A stretch of 64,000 nucleotides of DNA from Candidatus Defluviibacterium haderslevense (GCA_016712225.1 JADJRL010000003.1:1-64000); one strand, 5' to 3'. Positions 1 through 12,705 are shown, counted from the stretch's first letter. Notes: a model not told the origin generated them from the sequence alone. A program made the numbers and translations.

Positions 1-304
1 TTTAGAACAAATACAACGTACTAAGCTGTATGGAAAGCGGACTAAGACCCGGAATTATGTTAGGTTTGGGTGAGACAAAAGAAGAAGTTTTAATGGTTAT
101 GGATGATTTGTTGGCCTCAGGTTGTGAGAAATTTTGACTTTAGGGCATTACCTTCAGCCTACTAAGATGCATTTGGAAGTTGCAGCTTTTATTCACCCGG
201 ATGTGTTGCTGAATATAAGGAAATAGGCTTAAAAGGGATTTATGTATATAGAAAGCGGGCCTTTAGTTCGCTCCAGCTATCACGCTGAACGACATCTGGT
301 CTAA
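1..304 (+). pseudogene. lipA: lipA, lipoyl synthase, 3' end (partial, frames broken)
   Basis: This is the C-terminal end of lipoyl synthase, the radical SAM enzyme that inserts sulfur into protein-bound octanoyl groups. Family-typical segments appear in successive frames: PGIMLGLGETKEEVL, LGHYLQPTKMHLEV, FIHPDV, and SGPLVRSSYHAERH just before a stop at 302-304. The segments match the family in order, but at least three small indels separate them, for example near 135, 203 and 235. The 5' part lies outside the window. Because lipA is a housekeeping gene and the breaks are single bases, I infer sequence error rather than gene decay. Confidence 0.8.
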
Positions 305-418
305 ATGGCTCGATATTTGAATTTAATTGTTATGGTCTTTTTTCAGTATTTACCCTGAGTATTAGATCTGATAAATGTGTTTTCTTTGCATTTCATGTTG
401 TTGCTCTAAATTTTTAAG

Positions 419-3400
419 ATGAGACTAAAATTTGGTTTTTGATATGGGTTCTTACTTGTAGTGCTCTTTTAGCCCAGAACTATGTTGTCAATAGTAATAC
501 TGATACAGATGATGGCGTTTGCGATATGGCGTTCACTGTAGTCTTAGAGAGGCGATTAATGCAGCTGAGCAGATGGCGTTCAAGTGCGATCACATTCAAA
601 ATGTGCAGGAGCTGGACCGCATAATATGTTACCAGGTGGACCCTATCCTACCGTAAGCCAAGATGATTTAACCATTATTGGAGAAACTCAACCGGAGGAC
701 CTGGATCAGTGATCATCTTTTTTTTAAACAGAATTTTGGAGAGTTCCTTTTTGGACTATGCCCGGAAATCAATTTTCTGTCGGTAGCTAGGTTTTCCACC
801 AGAATTATGCAGATCCCAATGATCGCCTTTTAGTTTTGATGCTGCAAAGGATGCTGCCAATGCACGAATTTATAATTGTATCGTTAATGGAGATAATTTC
901 ACAGTTCCAGTTACGGTGGCTAGTTCGGTTTGGTCAATCAAAGTTCGAATTTTACATTAAAAAAATCCATTTTCGGATCGGACTATACTTTGAGTTCTAT
1001 TACAGCCACAAAAGCTGCGGTAAATATTGACCCATTGCAAGGATCCAAAAACGTTACCATAGATTCAAATATTTTTGTCAATACGAATAATGCTATTTCT
1101 TCCAGTGGTGGTATTTGTAGCATAAACCAACAATATTTTCGGTGCTGTAGACATCAAAAACAATATTTTCTTTGCACCAACTTCTGGAATCGAACTGCTA
1201 GGTGGCGGAGCCTCATACAATCAATGATAATTTTTTCATTTTCCAAAAACATTTGCAATTCGAAGTAACAATCTAAATCAAGATTTAAACATTTTCAGAA
1301 ATAGATTCAATCAAGTTGCATCTGATATTATTTTAAATGGAAATACAAATGCAACTTATAACATTGCTCGTAATTATGGAAGAGATGGGCTTACTTTCTA
1401 TCTCACTTAATCTACAACATGACTACACTTCAAATTTATACCGAAATGATATAAAAAACTATAATTCCATCTATCCAAATAATCTAGAGCCTGGGATTTT
1501 AAAAGCCCGATATATTGATAATCTAATATAGTGTATAAACAATAATGTAGTATCATTAAATGGTAGCAACTTTCCTGCACCAGGTAATCCAACCATTACT
1601 TGTAGGAATCGAGATCAAATCGTTGGTACCGGAAATCCAACTGATTCCATAGTAGTTTATGCAAACCGACGAACCGCTGTCCTAATGCCAATTGTCAAGG
1701 TGGATTTGAACTCGGACGAACACAAGCAAATAATTTAGGTAATTGGACATTGAATGTCGCTTATCCAAATCAACATAGCATTTCTGCATATCAATTAAAA
1801 GCAATACAGCCACGACTCCAAGTATTTATTCAGAATTCTCCAATTGCTATAAATGTACACAGCCTATCAAGTCTACTTTTCACAAACTATCTGTAAGGGA
1901 CAAAGTATATTATTCAGAGGAAAACTTTATAACGAAGCAAATCCCTAAAGATTCATTTAATGTGACTGGTGATGGAGTAAGTATATGTGATTCTGTGTTC
2001 GTTGTAAATATTCAATTTCAAAATGGCATACGTCAAATGATTGATAGCACCAATTTGTTTAATGATACCACTAGAATCGGTGGAAAAGAAATTTCAAAAT
2101 TAAATCCAATTGATTCAATAACTAATTTAAAAAATGTCTTCGGATGCGATAGATTGTTGTTCTTAATGGAATCGAAAGAGGTTTATCTACTTACACTAAA
2201 ACAATATGTTCCAATGCTAGTGAAACTATTGGAGGAACAGTATTTGACAAAAACAATCCTAAAGGCACGGCTATACTCAAAGGTCAATCCGCATTTGGCT
2301 GCGACAGCGTAGTTTTGGTAGATTTAACCATTAAAAACTTTACGGTCTTTGATCTAAAAGAGACATGTGTCCAAATACTCAATTGACTATAGGTACTGAA
2401 GTGTTTGATGCCGCAAGGCCAAGCGGAAGTGTCACTCTTATGGGAGCTTCAAGTACAGGATGTGATAGCATTGTCAATGTAACGCTTAACTATCCTAATA
2501 ATACTGCTTTGTAAAAACTCGATCTTTGCCCTGAAGACAGTATTTTCATTGGTGGTAGTAAAGGTCGGTATTTTAGCGCACGAAATCCCATCGATACATT
2601 AACATTAACCAATGGTTCATCATTTGGCTGTGACAGTATCATTTTTGTAAACTTAAATATTCTTAAGAATGGAACTGGTGTTTATAAAGCCGATATTTGT
2701 CGAAGAGATACACTCGTTTTACAAGGTGAAACATTTTCTTCAGGAAGAACAACTGGTATATTAAAAGTTGCCAATGGATCAAACCAATGGCTGCGATTCC
2801 ATTGTTCAAGTTGACCTCACGGTAATTCCCGATGCCAATGGTCAATTGGATACTACGCTTTGTGAAAATGATACCTTGAGATTATTTGGAGAGGATTTCT
2901 TCAAGCCAAGCCATCTGGACCCATAAGAATTATAAAAGGCTCATCCAGATTGTGTGACAGCTTCTTATTAGTCAATGCTACATTTGTTAAAGAATCTTTT
3001 GGTAATTTCTCAACCACAATTTGTAAAAAGATAGTATCAAAATTCAAAATGTAACTTTTTCAGCAAACAAAACATCAGGTACTTTAATCGTAAAAAAGGA
3101 TCTGCAAATGGTTGCGATTCTACCGTTACAGTCAACATTAATATCGCCCTTTCAATAAATGCTCAATTCACCAAAGAAAATTTGGATTGTAATGTACCGA
3201 ATACCGGACGAATTGTAGTGAATAATATATCAGGAGGTATTGGTCCGTTTAATGTATCCATTGATAATCAGGCAAGCCTTCCTTTTACACCCGACCTTGA
3301 TCTAGCTAATCTAAGTTTTGGATCTCATCGAGTTAAAATATTAGACCAATTCGGCTGTGATACTACCTATACACTAAATATCGACACAGTTAGTACCCTA

Positions 3401-3930
3401 CAATTGGTGCTACCGAATGATGTTACGATTGATAAGGGCGCTCTGTATTGATCAAACCATCCACCAATTTTGTTCCTACCATAATTACATGGACGCCGGT
3501 AGCTAATCTAAGTTGTACGGATTGCCTTGAACCAACTGCCAAGCCTGATGTAACAACCAACTATTTGTTGACTCTGGAAGATGCTAATGGTTGTACTGTA
3601 AGCGATAATATGAATATTACGGTTCGTGTTGAAGAAGCTGATATTTATATCCCTACTGTATTTTCTCCTAATGGGGATAATATCAATGACATATTTGAAG
3701 TCGTTTTCCATTTTCCTGATAAAACGAAAATTAATGTATTTCAAATATTCGACCGTTGGGGTAACCAACTTTATGAAAAAAGTAAATGGTACAATCGGTG
3801 AAAAAATTGGATGGAATGGCGAATTCAAAGGTAAAAAGTAAACCCGGGTGTTTATGTCTATGCCATACAGTATGAAGCCATAGATGAAGAACCAAAATGG
3901 CGCAAGGGCGGAATTACTTTGTTAAGGTAA
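419..3930 (+). pseudogene. Large secreted CSLREA/beta-helix protein with CHU_C C-terminal domain, many frameshifts
   Basis: One large exported protein, read through many frame changes. The start at 419 gives a signal peptide (MRLKFGFLIWVLTCSALLAQ) if one T is added to the T run near 440. It is followed by a CSLREAINAAE motif typical of CSLREA-type parallel beta-helix proteins. The middle (about 1.0-3.1 kb) has beta-helix segments and repeats containing GCDS. The end has a gliding-motility-associated C-terminal (CHU_C) domain: VFSPNGDNINDIF, FDRWGNQLYEK, then GWNGEFKGK and GGITLLR before the stop at 3928-3930. CHU_C domains direct type IX secretion and surface attachment. The dense indels make this a pseudogene or, more likely, poorly polished sequence. 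A paralogous architecture lies at 62042-63997. Confidence 0.75.
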
Positions 3931-4133
3931 GAATCATAATTTCTGATCTGGCGATCTAACTGATCTTGAATTTTAGTTTAAGTCCAAGGATTTGTTCTAA
4001 TTAAAGAAAATTACTATAGTGTATTGCTATCAATAGGCATATAGCGTATTTTAAAATCTATGATTTATGATAGAAAAGCATAAATTATCTTCAATGATGA
4101 GTAATTTTAACCCAGAATCTATGCTTAAATTAT

Positions 4134-7100
4134 ATGATCGAAACCACAGTTTACCAGCCCAAACATAAAATACGGATCCTAACAGCAGCCTCACTTTTTG
4201 ATGGTCATGATGCCGCCATTAATATCATGCGTCGCATTATGCAATCCAGTGGCGCCGAGATCATCCACCTTGGTCATAATCGATCAGCTTTGGAAATTGT
4301 TGATGCCGCTATTCAAGAGGATGTACAAGGTATTGCCATTACATCTTACCAAGGAGGTCACAATGAATTTTTTAAATATATCTATGACTTACTCAAGGAA
4401 AAAAATTGCGGTCACATCAAACTTTTTGGCGGTGGTGGTGGAACCATTCTTCCGTCCGAAATAGCGGACTTACATCAATATGGAATAACCAGAATCTATT
4501 CACCAGACGATGGAAGACATATGGGACTTCAAGGAATGATCAATGATCTTCTCAAACAATGTGACTTTGAGACCGGAGCTTCACTAAATGGAGAAGTCAA
4601 AGAATTAAAAGCAGGGAATGTTAGAGCAGTAGCTCGTCTTATTTCTGCAGTTGAAAATTTTCCTGATACAGCTAAAGAATTATTAGCAACAATACCAAAA
4701 GGTCCATCTAATAAACAAACACTCGTTCTAGGAATTACAGGAACAGGAGGTGCAGGAAAGTCAAGTTTGGTTGATGAGATCATTAGAAGATTTATTTTAG
4801 ATTTTCCAGAAAAAACCATTGGCATTTTATCAGTAGATCCAAGTAAAAGACGAACCGGAGGTGCTCTATTAGGTGATAGAATACGCATGAACGCAATCCA
4901 TCCAGAATTCCATCACAACAGGGTATTTATGCGATCTTTAGCTACGAGACAATCTAATCTTGCTCTTTCACCACATATTAAAAATGCTTTAGACATTTTA
5001 AAAGCAGCATCATTTGATTTAATTATACTAGAGACTTCAGGTATTGGTCAATCCGATACCGAAATTATCGATTTCTCAGATGTTTCGCTATACGTTATGA
5101 CACCTGAATATGGTGCTGCAACTCAATTAGAAAAAATTGACATGCTTGATTTTGCAGATCTCATTGCGATTAATAAATTTGATAAACGAGGCGCATTAGA
5201 TGCCCTTCGCGATGTCCGAAAACAATATCAACGCAACAAACAATTATGGGATATATCCATAGATGAGATGCCGGTTTATGGAACAATCGCATCACAATTC
5301 AATGATCCGGGAATGAATTTATTGTATGAAAAATTAATTTTAAATATTAATAAAAAACTAAACACTCCTTGGAAATCAACTTTAGGTCTTCCTACCGGTG
5401 AATCCGAAAAAAATTTATATCATTCCACCAGGCAGAACCCGATATCTTTCTGAAATTTCAGACAGCAATCGCAAATATGATCAATGGTCTATAAAACAAG
5501 CCGAACAAGCTCAAAAATGGCAATCATTAAAAATAACTGAAGACTTGGTTTCTTCTGATGTCAAACCAGAAATCAAAAACAAACTTTAGAAATTGAAAAA
5601 CTATAGACGGAATTACCCGATCTATTCTTGAGGAATGGGAAACGAAAAAAGGAATACAAAAACGATCATTTTATTTATAAAGTTCGAGACAAAGAAATAA
5701 GTGTTCCTACCTTCACAACATCCCTTTCGCATTCAAGAATTCCAAGGGTTTGTCTACCAGATTACAAAGGTTGGTACGATATCATAAAATGGTCATTACA
5801 AGAAAATGTGCCCGGCGAATTTCCATATGCAGCAGGTGTATTTCCATTCAAGCGTAAAGAAGAAGACCCAACCAGAATGTTCGCTGGCGAAGGCGGACCT
5901 GAGCGCACCAACCGACGTTTCCATTATGTCTCAGTAGATATGCCTGCTAATCGCCTTTCTACCGCATTTGACTCAGTAACTTTATATGGAGAAGATCCAG
6001 ATTACCGGCCGGATATTTTTGGAAAAGTTGGAAATTCAGGTGTGAGTATTTGTAGTCTCGATGACGCCAAAAAATTATATTCTGGTTTTGATCTATGTAA
6101 TCCCAGGACATCTGTTTCCATGACAATCAATGGTCCTGCGGCGACGATATGTGCCTTTTTTATGAATACTGCTATCGATCAACAATGCGAACTATACATT
6201 AAAGCCAATGGATTAGAGCACAAAGTTGAAGCTGCACTAAAAGCAAAATTTGATGACCAAAATCTTCCACGACCAAAATATGATGGCGAACTTCCACCTG
6301 GAAATAATGGATTGGGTTTGATGTTTTTGGGATTATCCGGAGATCAAATTCTAGAAGCGCCTATTTATGAAGAATTAAAAAACAAAGCACTAAGCTCCGT
6401 TAGAGGCACTGTACAAGCTGACATACTCAAAGAAGATCAGGCGCAAAATACCTGTATCTTTTCAACTGAATTTTCTCTCAAATTAATGGGTGATGTTCAA
6501 GATTATTTCATTCAAAAAAATGTTCGAAATTTTTATTCTGTTTCGATCAGTGGATATCACATTGCAGAAGCTGGGGCTAATCCGATTTCACAATTAGCAT
6601 TTACTTTAGCGAATGGTTTTACTTTTGTAGAATACTACCTTTCCAGAGGAATGCATATTGATGATTTTGCACCGAATTTATCTTTCTTTTTTCTAATGGC
6701 GTTGATCCGAATATGCAGTTATCGGAAGAGTTGCTAGAAAAATCTGGGCTAAGGCCATGAAGATAAAATACAATGCCAATGAAAGAAGTCAAATGTTGAA
6801 ATATCACATACAAACTTCTGGTCGATCCCTGCATGCACAAGAAATTTCTTTTAACGATATCAGAACGACACTCCAAGCATTATATGCCATCTATGATAAT
6901 TGTAATTCACTACACACTAATGCCTATGATGAAGCTATAACAACTCCAACTGAAGAATCGGTGCGAAGAGCCATGGCCATTCAACTCATCATCAATAACG
7001 AATTGGGTCTAGCTAAAAATGAAAATCCATTACAAGGATCTTTTATCATAGAAGAATTAACTGAACTTGTGGAAGAAGCTGTACTTATGGAATTCGATAG

Positions 7101-7500
7101 AATTTCAGAGCGAGGTGGTGTATTAGGAGCTATGGAAACGATGTATCAACGCAGTAAAATCCAAGAAGAATCCTTGTATTACGAAACACTCAAACATACT
7201 GGTGAATATCCTATAATAGGTGTCAATACCTTCTTAAGTAAAGATGGCTCTCCAACCATTTTGCCTAAAGAAGTTATACGCGCTACTGATGAAGAAAAAA
7301 AGGATCAAATCCATGCATTAGAAAATTTGAAAAAAGCCAATATCAGTGTTTCAGATAATCATTTGAAAAATTTACAATTGATGGCCATTAAAAATAAAAA
7401 TATTTTTGAAGAATTGATTGAAGCTACAAAATATTGCTCCCTAGGACAAATTACTCAGGCATTATATGCTGTTGGTGGAAAGTATCGAAGGAACATGTAA
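4134..7500 (+). CDS. icmF: Fused isobutyryl-CoA mutase IcmF (three frameshifts)
   Basis: IcmF interconverts isobutyryl-CoA and n-butyryl-CoA using adenosylcobalamin. The domain order is that of the fused enzyme. An N-terminal B12-binding domain carries DGHD at residues 23-26. A MeaB-like G-protein chaperone domain carries Walker A GTGGAGKS near residue 203 and NKFD. The large mutase subunit follows (FPYAAGVFPFKR, RTSVSMTINGPAATICAFFM, EAGANPISQLAFTLANGF). The whole is about 1,120 residues, as expected for IcmF. The frame changes near 5405 (an A run), 5590-5630 and 6690 (a T run), yet family sequence continues on both sides of each break, so the gene is probably intact in the cell. Separate methylmalonyl-CoA mutase genes would not be fused to the GTPase this way. 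Confidence 0.88.
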
Positions 7501-7579
7501 GGGATCAATAAAAAATTATTTAATTTTACCATCATCAATAAAAAAAGAAGCACTTCTTAAAAATAATAATTAAAACAGA

Positions 7580-9099
7580 ATGTCAAAAAATTACATTATG
7601 ATTAGATTTTTTTTTCTGATACTATTATTCATCAATATTGCAGAGAACAATCTTAGTGCCAACACAATCATCGTTGGTGTCAATCAGACTTATACTTCTA
7701 TCCAATCAGCTTACAATATAGCCAAACCTGGTGATACCATTCTTGTAAATGAAGGTATATATACCCAAACCGAATATCTGAGCGGTACTAAAGGTAATGA
7801 CAAAAACAATATTTACGTCATTTCAAAAAAAGACACGGTGCAATCTATAGAGGTGGGTCAGAAGCTTGGCATTTAAGTTCCGTTTCCTATATTGTTATCG
7901 AAGGGTTTGTGTTCGAACAACAAACCGGTAATGGTGTCAACATGGACGATTCAGGAAGTTTAGTGAATCCTTCTACAAATATTGCAATAATCCACTGCAT
8001 ATTTAGAGATATTAAAGCAACCGGAAACAATGACTTATTAAAATTGTCAGGATTGGATTTTTTCTCAATATCAGAATGTACATTTTAAATGGAAGCCTCG
8101 GAAGCTCAGGTAGTGGAATTGATATGGTAGGATGCCACAATGGTAGAATTAATAAATGCACTTTTGAAAACATGGGTGCCAATAGTATCCAAATGAAAGG
8201 AGGAAGTCAATACATCCGGATTGAAAAAACTTTTTTAAAAAGGTGGGCAACGAGCAATCAATATTGGCGGAAGTACCGGGTTGGCATTTTTTAGACCTCA
8301 GAATGCAACATTTGAGGCTGCAGATATAAATGTATGGTCGAACATATTCATTGAATCTGACACACCCATTGCATTTGTAGGATGTATCCGAAGTAAAGTG
8401 GTAAACAATACCATAATCAATCCGGTAATTTGGATTTTTAGAATACTTCAGGAAACGGTTGACCCCAATCGTTTTGCTCCTTGTGGAATGAATGAATTTA
8501 CAAATAACATTATTTATTTCCCAAATAATATTAGAACGATTGTTAATATTGGACCAAATACAGATCCTTCTTCATTTATTTTTTCAAATAACTTATGGTA
8601 CAATCATCAGAATCCAAGTTTTAATCAATACAATTTACCTGTAGCAGAAACCGGAAGTATCAAAGGCAAGGATCCATTATTTGTAAACTTAACACAAGAA
8701 AATTTTAATCTTTAAAAGCTCACCAGCCATTGGTCAAGGCAAATCGGTGATCGCACCTATTGAAGATTATAATGGAAATCTTTTGAAATTACCAACCGAT
8801 CAATTGGAGCCATAGAATATCAAAAAGTAAGCAATAATGATGATTTAAATACTTCATCCATGTTAGTTTATCCAAATCCATCTAAAGGATTAATACATAT
8901 TATTTCCGACCTTATAAAAGGTGAACATTTAAAAATAACAATTTTTTCAATCCAAGGAAACTTTATAAAAAGCATACCAATTAATACTACAACAAACCCA
9001 TCCATCGACTTGCAAATGAATGATGGAACTTACATGTATATCATAGAAGATTCAAAAGAGAAAATTCTCAAAAGATCCTTGTTATTGATTTCAAAATAA
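7580..9099 (+). pseudogene. Secreted right-handed beta-helix protein with T9SS sorting tail (frames broken)
   Basis: The N-terminus has a signal peptide (FFFLILLFINIAENNLSA), then a pectate-lyase-like opening (IIVGVNQTYTSIQSAYNIAKPGDTI cut short here to its pattern: a strand followed by IQSAYN and PGDTILVNEG). Middle pieces read KCTFENMGANSIQMKGG and VVNNTIINP, typical of beta-helix rungs. The last 80 residues (from about 8860) form a type IX secretion sorting domain: YPNPSKG, then a strand-rich Ig-like fold ending in LKRSLLLISK. The frame changes near 7860, 8080, 8240, 8715 and 8815. The substrate is unknown; this could be a polysaccharide lyase or a structural surface protein. Confidence 0.65.
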
Positions 9100-9130
9100 C
9101 TTTAAGCGTAGTTAGTAAAAGGTTTCCTTT

Positions 9131-9753
9131 ATGGAGTGGTTGATCAAAGGCGTATTGTTAGGCATTAGTATTGGCCTTTTGGTGGGGCCTTTGTTTTTTG
9201 CATTGATACAAGCAGGTATGGAATATGGATTCCGCAAAGGATTTCTTTTTGCAGCAGGAATTTGGATTAGTGATTTCATTCTATTAATGCTCACCTATTT
9301 TATATTTAAAAATATTCCACTACCTACAAACACAGATGATATCAGTCCGATTCTTATAGTTATCTGCGCTGCAGCATTTATATTAATTGGTTTAAACATT
9401 ATGCTCTCACCAACAAAAAAAATGGATCATCAATATCTTCCTACTTCTAAATTATGGACAGTCTTGGTCACAAAAGGTTTTATTGTTAACACCATGAATC
9501 CATCTGCATTTTTAATTTGGATGAGTGTTGCGACTATTGCCAATAAAATAACTTTAAAACCCAGTGGCACAGAAATTCTTATGTTCTATTTGAGCATTGG
9601 TATCACCATCATTGGTTTAGATTTGTTGAAAATATTCTTAGGTAAGAAAATTGCTTTAAAATTCAAGGATGGTATCCTGTCAAAATTCAAATATGTGTCG
9701 GGCGTTTTTTTATAATTAATGGGTTATATTTGGTGTACGTCGCCATATTCTAA
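9131..9753 (+). CDS. LysE/RhtB-family amino-acid exporter
   Basis: A polytopic inner-membrane protein of about 205 residues with the LysE family opening: GISIGLLVGPLFFALIQAG followed by a charged segment and further hydrophobic helices. Members export amino acids or small metabolites; the substrate cannot be told here. The uninterrupted frame stops at 9715 inside a T7 run. Adding one T continues the last helix as FFIINGLYLVYVAIF to a stop at 9751-9753, matching the family's C-terminal helix, so I extend the gene to there. It begins about 30 bases after the upstream secreted protein on the same strand. Confidence 0.8.
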
Positions 9754-9851
9754 AATAAAAAAACAAAGTATAAACATTTTAACAATAATAATGCATGCTT
9801 ATATTTTACCATTGAGAAAATAATGACACAAAAACTAATTAAATAAATATT

Positions 9852-10312
9852 CTATTCGTAATATTCAAAAAGATATTCATCCTTATATTCAATCTCATTC
9901 GCTATTAGTTCAGTTAGGTATTCTGATTTGAACGATACCTTTTATGATGTATCTTTTGATTTTGAATATATTTATAAACTTTATCCAAATGAGATCGACT
10001 ATAAGAAAATGCTCCAAATCCGCTTTGCCATTCAAATTTATTTTTGATTAGCCCCTTTTCGTTAATCCAATTATTGCTTGCTCTTTTTATATCTTTAACC
10101 AAATCAGAAATGGATATCGCAGGATTCAAACCTATTAATATATGAATATGATCTATCATACCATTTATTGCTAGCATTTTATGTCTATAGTTTTGTACAA
10201 CAGCAGTTATATATTTATATAATTCTTCTTCCCATGTTTCACTTATAAAACTTTTTCTACCCTTCACTGCAAAAACCAATTGGATAATCAATTGTGTATA
10301 TGTGTTACTCAT
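9852..10312 (-). CDS. REP-associated/IS200-like Y1 tyrosine transposase (one frameshift)
   Basis: A single-domain HUH (Y1) transposase of about 150 residues. It shows the IDHIHILIG metal-binding motif near residue 53 and the catalytic Tyr in the YKYIQNQ helix. The open frame ends at 9914, but shifting frame at the A run near 9935 restores the expected tail (EYLTELIANEIEYKDEYLFEY) with a stop at 9852. Family members nick at small palindromes. This copy has no accessory TnpB and sits beside the palindromic repeats at 10335-11411, which fits a RAYT (REP-associated tyrosine transposase) rather than a self-mobile IS. No IS ends were identified. Confidence 0.8.
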
Positions 10313-10334
10313 TATAAATTCATTGAATCAAACA

Positions 10335-10436
10335 GGTTGCCCCGCTGGGGCAAATTAAAATCTAAAATTAACCTACAAAATAAATGCCATTTTATGGTAT
10401 TTATTTTGCGACAAGTAGGTTGCCCCGCTGGGGCAA
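10335..10436. repeat. Two REP-like palindromes next to the Y1 transposase
   Basis: The 19-mer GGTTGCCCCGCTGGGGCAA occurs at 10335-10353 and again at 10418-10436. Each forms a 7-bp stem (TTGCCCC/GGGGCAA) with a GCT loop. Between them lies a weaker A+T-rich inverted repeat around 10375-10405. Degenerate relatives follow near 10484 and 10550. The reverse complement of this unit heads the last repeats of the downstream array (11349 onward), so the two sets belong to one family in opposite orientations. Confidence 0.75.
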
Positions 10437-10825
10437 TGATAATTCATACATTGGTTTTGCAGCTATTATTTTGATAAGACGAGCTTGCCCTGTTGAATCT
10501 TTTATAATACATACGATGGTGTTACAAATTTTATTTTGATATATGGAGATTGCTACGTTGGGGTAATTTAAATAAATACATTGGTTTTATAATTTTGGTT
10601 TTGAGGCAAATAAATAGATTCAGGATACTTGAAACAAAGGGACTGCTATTATAAATATTTTGGGTATAATACTAAACATAAAAATATTCTTCTGTCAGAT
10701 AAATACTTTTGATAAATCTCTATGTACGAGATTTTTAAAGCCAAGGCTATAACATCTTAATGAAACTTTAATTATACAAATTATATACCTTCTGTTCAAT
10801 CTATGTATAAAATCTTAACTTGGAA

Positions 10826-11411
10826 AATCATTAGCCCAATAGGTCAATTTCTTTGTAGCATTGCAAAATGCGTAAATCTTTGTCCCAACAGACCATGCTC
10901 CTAGTAGCATCGTAAGATGCGTAAAATCTTTCCCAACGAGCCATCCTCCTAGTATCTTCGAAACATGAATAAATCTTTACCCAAAAAAACCAACCTTTTT
11001 TTAGCATATTATGATGCACAAATCTTTTACCAACGGTCCAAACTCCTTATTGCTTCGAAACATAAATAAATCTTTGCATCGAAAGACGGTCAAATCTTTG
11101 TCCCATCAGGCTTACATCCTTGTACCATCAAAACTTGGGTAAATCTTTGCCCCATAGACCCATCCTTACTGTAGCATCACACGATACGCAAATCTTTTTC
11201 ACAACGAGCCAAACTCATTATAGCTTAGAAAAATGAATAAATCTTTGTCTCGAAGAACCAACTTCCCTGTTGCATCGAAAGACGATCAAATCTTTGTCCC
11301 ATCGGGCTTACATCTTTGTACCATCAAAACTTGGGTAAATCTTTGCCCCAGCAGGGCAACCCCTTGTAGCATCGTAAGATGCGTAAATTATTGCTCCAGC
11401 GGAGCAACCTA
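10826..11411. repeat. Tandem array of about 13 degenerate ~49-bp units
   Basis: Units of 46-51 bp start with a variant of GTAAATCTTTGCCCC and end with a variant of TTGTAGCATCGTAAGATGC (for example near 10870, 10920, 11090, 11137, 11188, 11236, 11286, 11335 and 11383). The segment 11090-11153 recurs almost exactly at 11286-11349, showing a higher-order duplication of about four units. The least degenerate unit, 11335-11382, contains the REP palindrome. The array is not CRISPR-like because there are no unique spacers between conserved repeats. Short reading frames inside it are artefacts of the repeat. Confidence 0.8.
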
Positions 11412-11420
11412 TTTGCAAGA

Positions 11421-11939
11421 TTAAAAATCAAAAATACCCTCAGGTAAAATCATAAAAACGATCTTTTCTACCTCATCTATTTCTTCTACAAAATCTTCGT
11501 GTAATGGAATTAATAATGATCTACCCTCATGCATAACTCTGGCCATCAACTGCGATGGATATTCTTCAATACTGGTAATAGCAACATTATAATTCGATGT
11601 CCGATCATGAATCGAGTAGCCCTCTAATCCTTGACTTTTACCTTGAATCTTGGCAGATCTTTTTGTTGCTTTTGATAATTTATTTTCATCTATATAAAAA
11701 CTTTGATGACTTAATACTCTTGCCTGCTCAGGATTATCTACACCTTCTAATTTCAACAAAGTACTCCCATCTGTTTTACATGATTCAATAAAAAAAGGAA
11801 CGTGACATCCGTTTATTTTAAAAAAAACGACCTTTTCACTTAGTATATGTTTTTTGAAAATTGGATTCATTTCAACATCTAAAATGCCTTTTATTCCATG
11901 TGATTTGTAACATTTGCCAGCTTCAATAAAATCAATCAT
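11421..11939 (-). CDS. rimM: Ribosome maturation factor RimM
   Basis: RimM binds the 30S subunit, through protein S19, and assists 16S rRNA 3'-domain maturation. The 172-residue length fits. The N-terminal domain has the family opening (EAGKCYKSHGIKGILDVE). The C-terminal PRC-barrel half includes MHEGRSLLIPLHEDFVEEID and ends with the typical VFMILPEGIFDF. In many Bacteroidota rimM sits next to rpsP; here it lies 5 bases after a lipoprotein gene and mnmA, all on the minus strand, so the three may be co-transcribed. Its 3' end abuts the repeat array. Confidence 0.85.
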   Translation of the reverse strand: MIDFIEAGKCYKSHGIKGILDVEMNPIFKKHILSEKVVFFKINGCHVPFFIESCKTDGSTLLKLEGVDNPEQARVLSHQSFYIDENKLSKATKRSAKIQGKSQGLEGYSIHDRTSNYNVAITSIEEYPSQLMARVMHEGRSLLIPLHEDFVEEIDEVEKIVFMILPEGIFDF

Positions 11940-11943
11940 AAAC

Positions 11944-12705
11944 CTAATTATGTTGAATTAAATATTGGCGAATAATAACACCACGTTCTGCCTTGGGATC
12001 ATAAGGAGTATTGGGATTGGCGAAACCTCTTTTTAAAAACCATGCTTCGTGATACACCATACCAATATGATCTGCATATTTAGAATTCGATTTGATTTTA
12101 ATAATTTCATCTGTATAATCAGCTTCCTCAACACTGAGAACGTTTTCAAATGAACCAGAAGAAATCAATTCTTTTGATTTTATATCTAAATAATAATAAG
12201 AATTATTATTCCAATAACTAAAAAGTTCAAAGGGTTCCCCTTGGAAAGTTATCAATTGCCTTGAACCAATATAAACATTACCATTCCATGATTTATTTTT
12301 AGCAACAGGATAAACTAATTTAATAAAATCAAGACCAAACTCTGTTTTGATCAATTTGCTTTTACTCGAAGTGACGAATGAATTTCCAACCAATTCCCAG
12401 GATGCACTGGAATCTTTTCTTAGGTATTGATCTAAAGAAAATACCAATTCATTATTTGCATTTCGAAAAGTATCTACTACTTCTTCCATGATTTCAACAC
12501 TTACTGAATCAATAGTAACCACAATTTCCTTGGAAAAATAAATAGAGTCCGTTTTATAAATCCAAAATTTACCCAACTCTAATGGCGTATAAGTATAACC
12601 AAAAGTAGTTTCATCCAATACTTCAACTTCAGGATCACAAGCATTGATAACTAAACCTGTTACCAATATTATAACTATCGTTTTTATGAATTGCATCTTT
12701 ACCAT
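11944..12705 (-). CDS. Predicted lipoprotein of unknown function
   Basis: A 253-residue protein with a lipoprotein signal: charged start, hydrophobic stretch, then INAC with the Cys as lipidation site near residue 23. The rest is strand-rich (LGKFWIYKTDSIYF, SWNGNVYIGS) with no enzyme motif that I recognise. It resembles uncharacterised Bacteroidota lipoproteins. Its start codon overlaps the corrected mnmA stop (TAATG), so translation is probably coupled to mnmA. An envelope role is inferred only from the signal. Confidence 0.7.
   Translation of the reverse strand: MVKMQFIKTIVIILVTGLVINACDPEVEVLDETTFGYTYTPLELGKFWIYKTDSIYFSKEIVVTIDSVSVEIMEEVVDTFRNANNELVFSLDQYLRKDSSASWELVGNSFVTSSKSKLIKTEFGLDFIKLVYPVAKNKSWNGNVYIGSRQLITFQGEPFELFSYWNNNSYYYLDIKSKELISSGSFENVLSVEEADYTDEIIKIKSNSKYADHIGMVYHEAWFLKRGFANPNTPYDPKAERGVIIRQYLIQHN

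Noticed and set aside
10826..11411. Possible CRISPR array
   Set aside because: The whole ~49-bp unit is repeated with drift; there is no split into constant repeats and unique spacers, and no cas genes are present.
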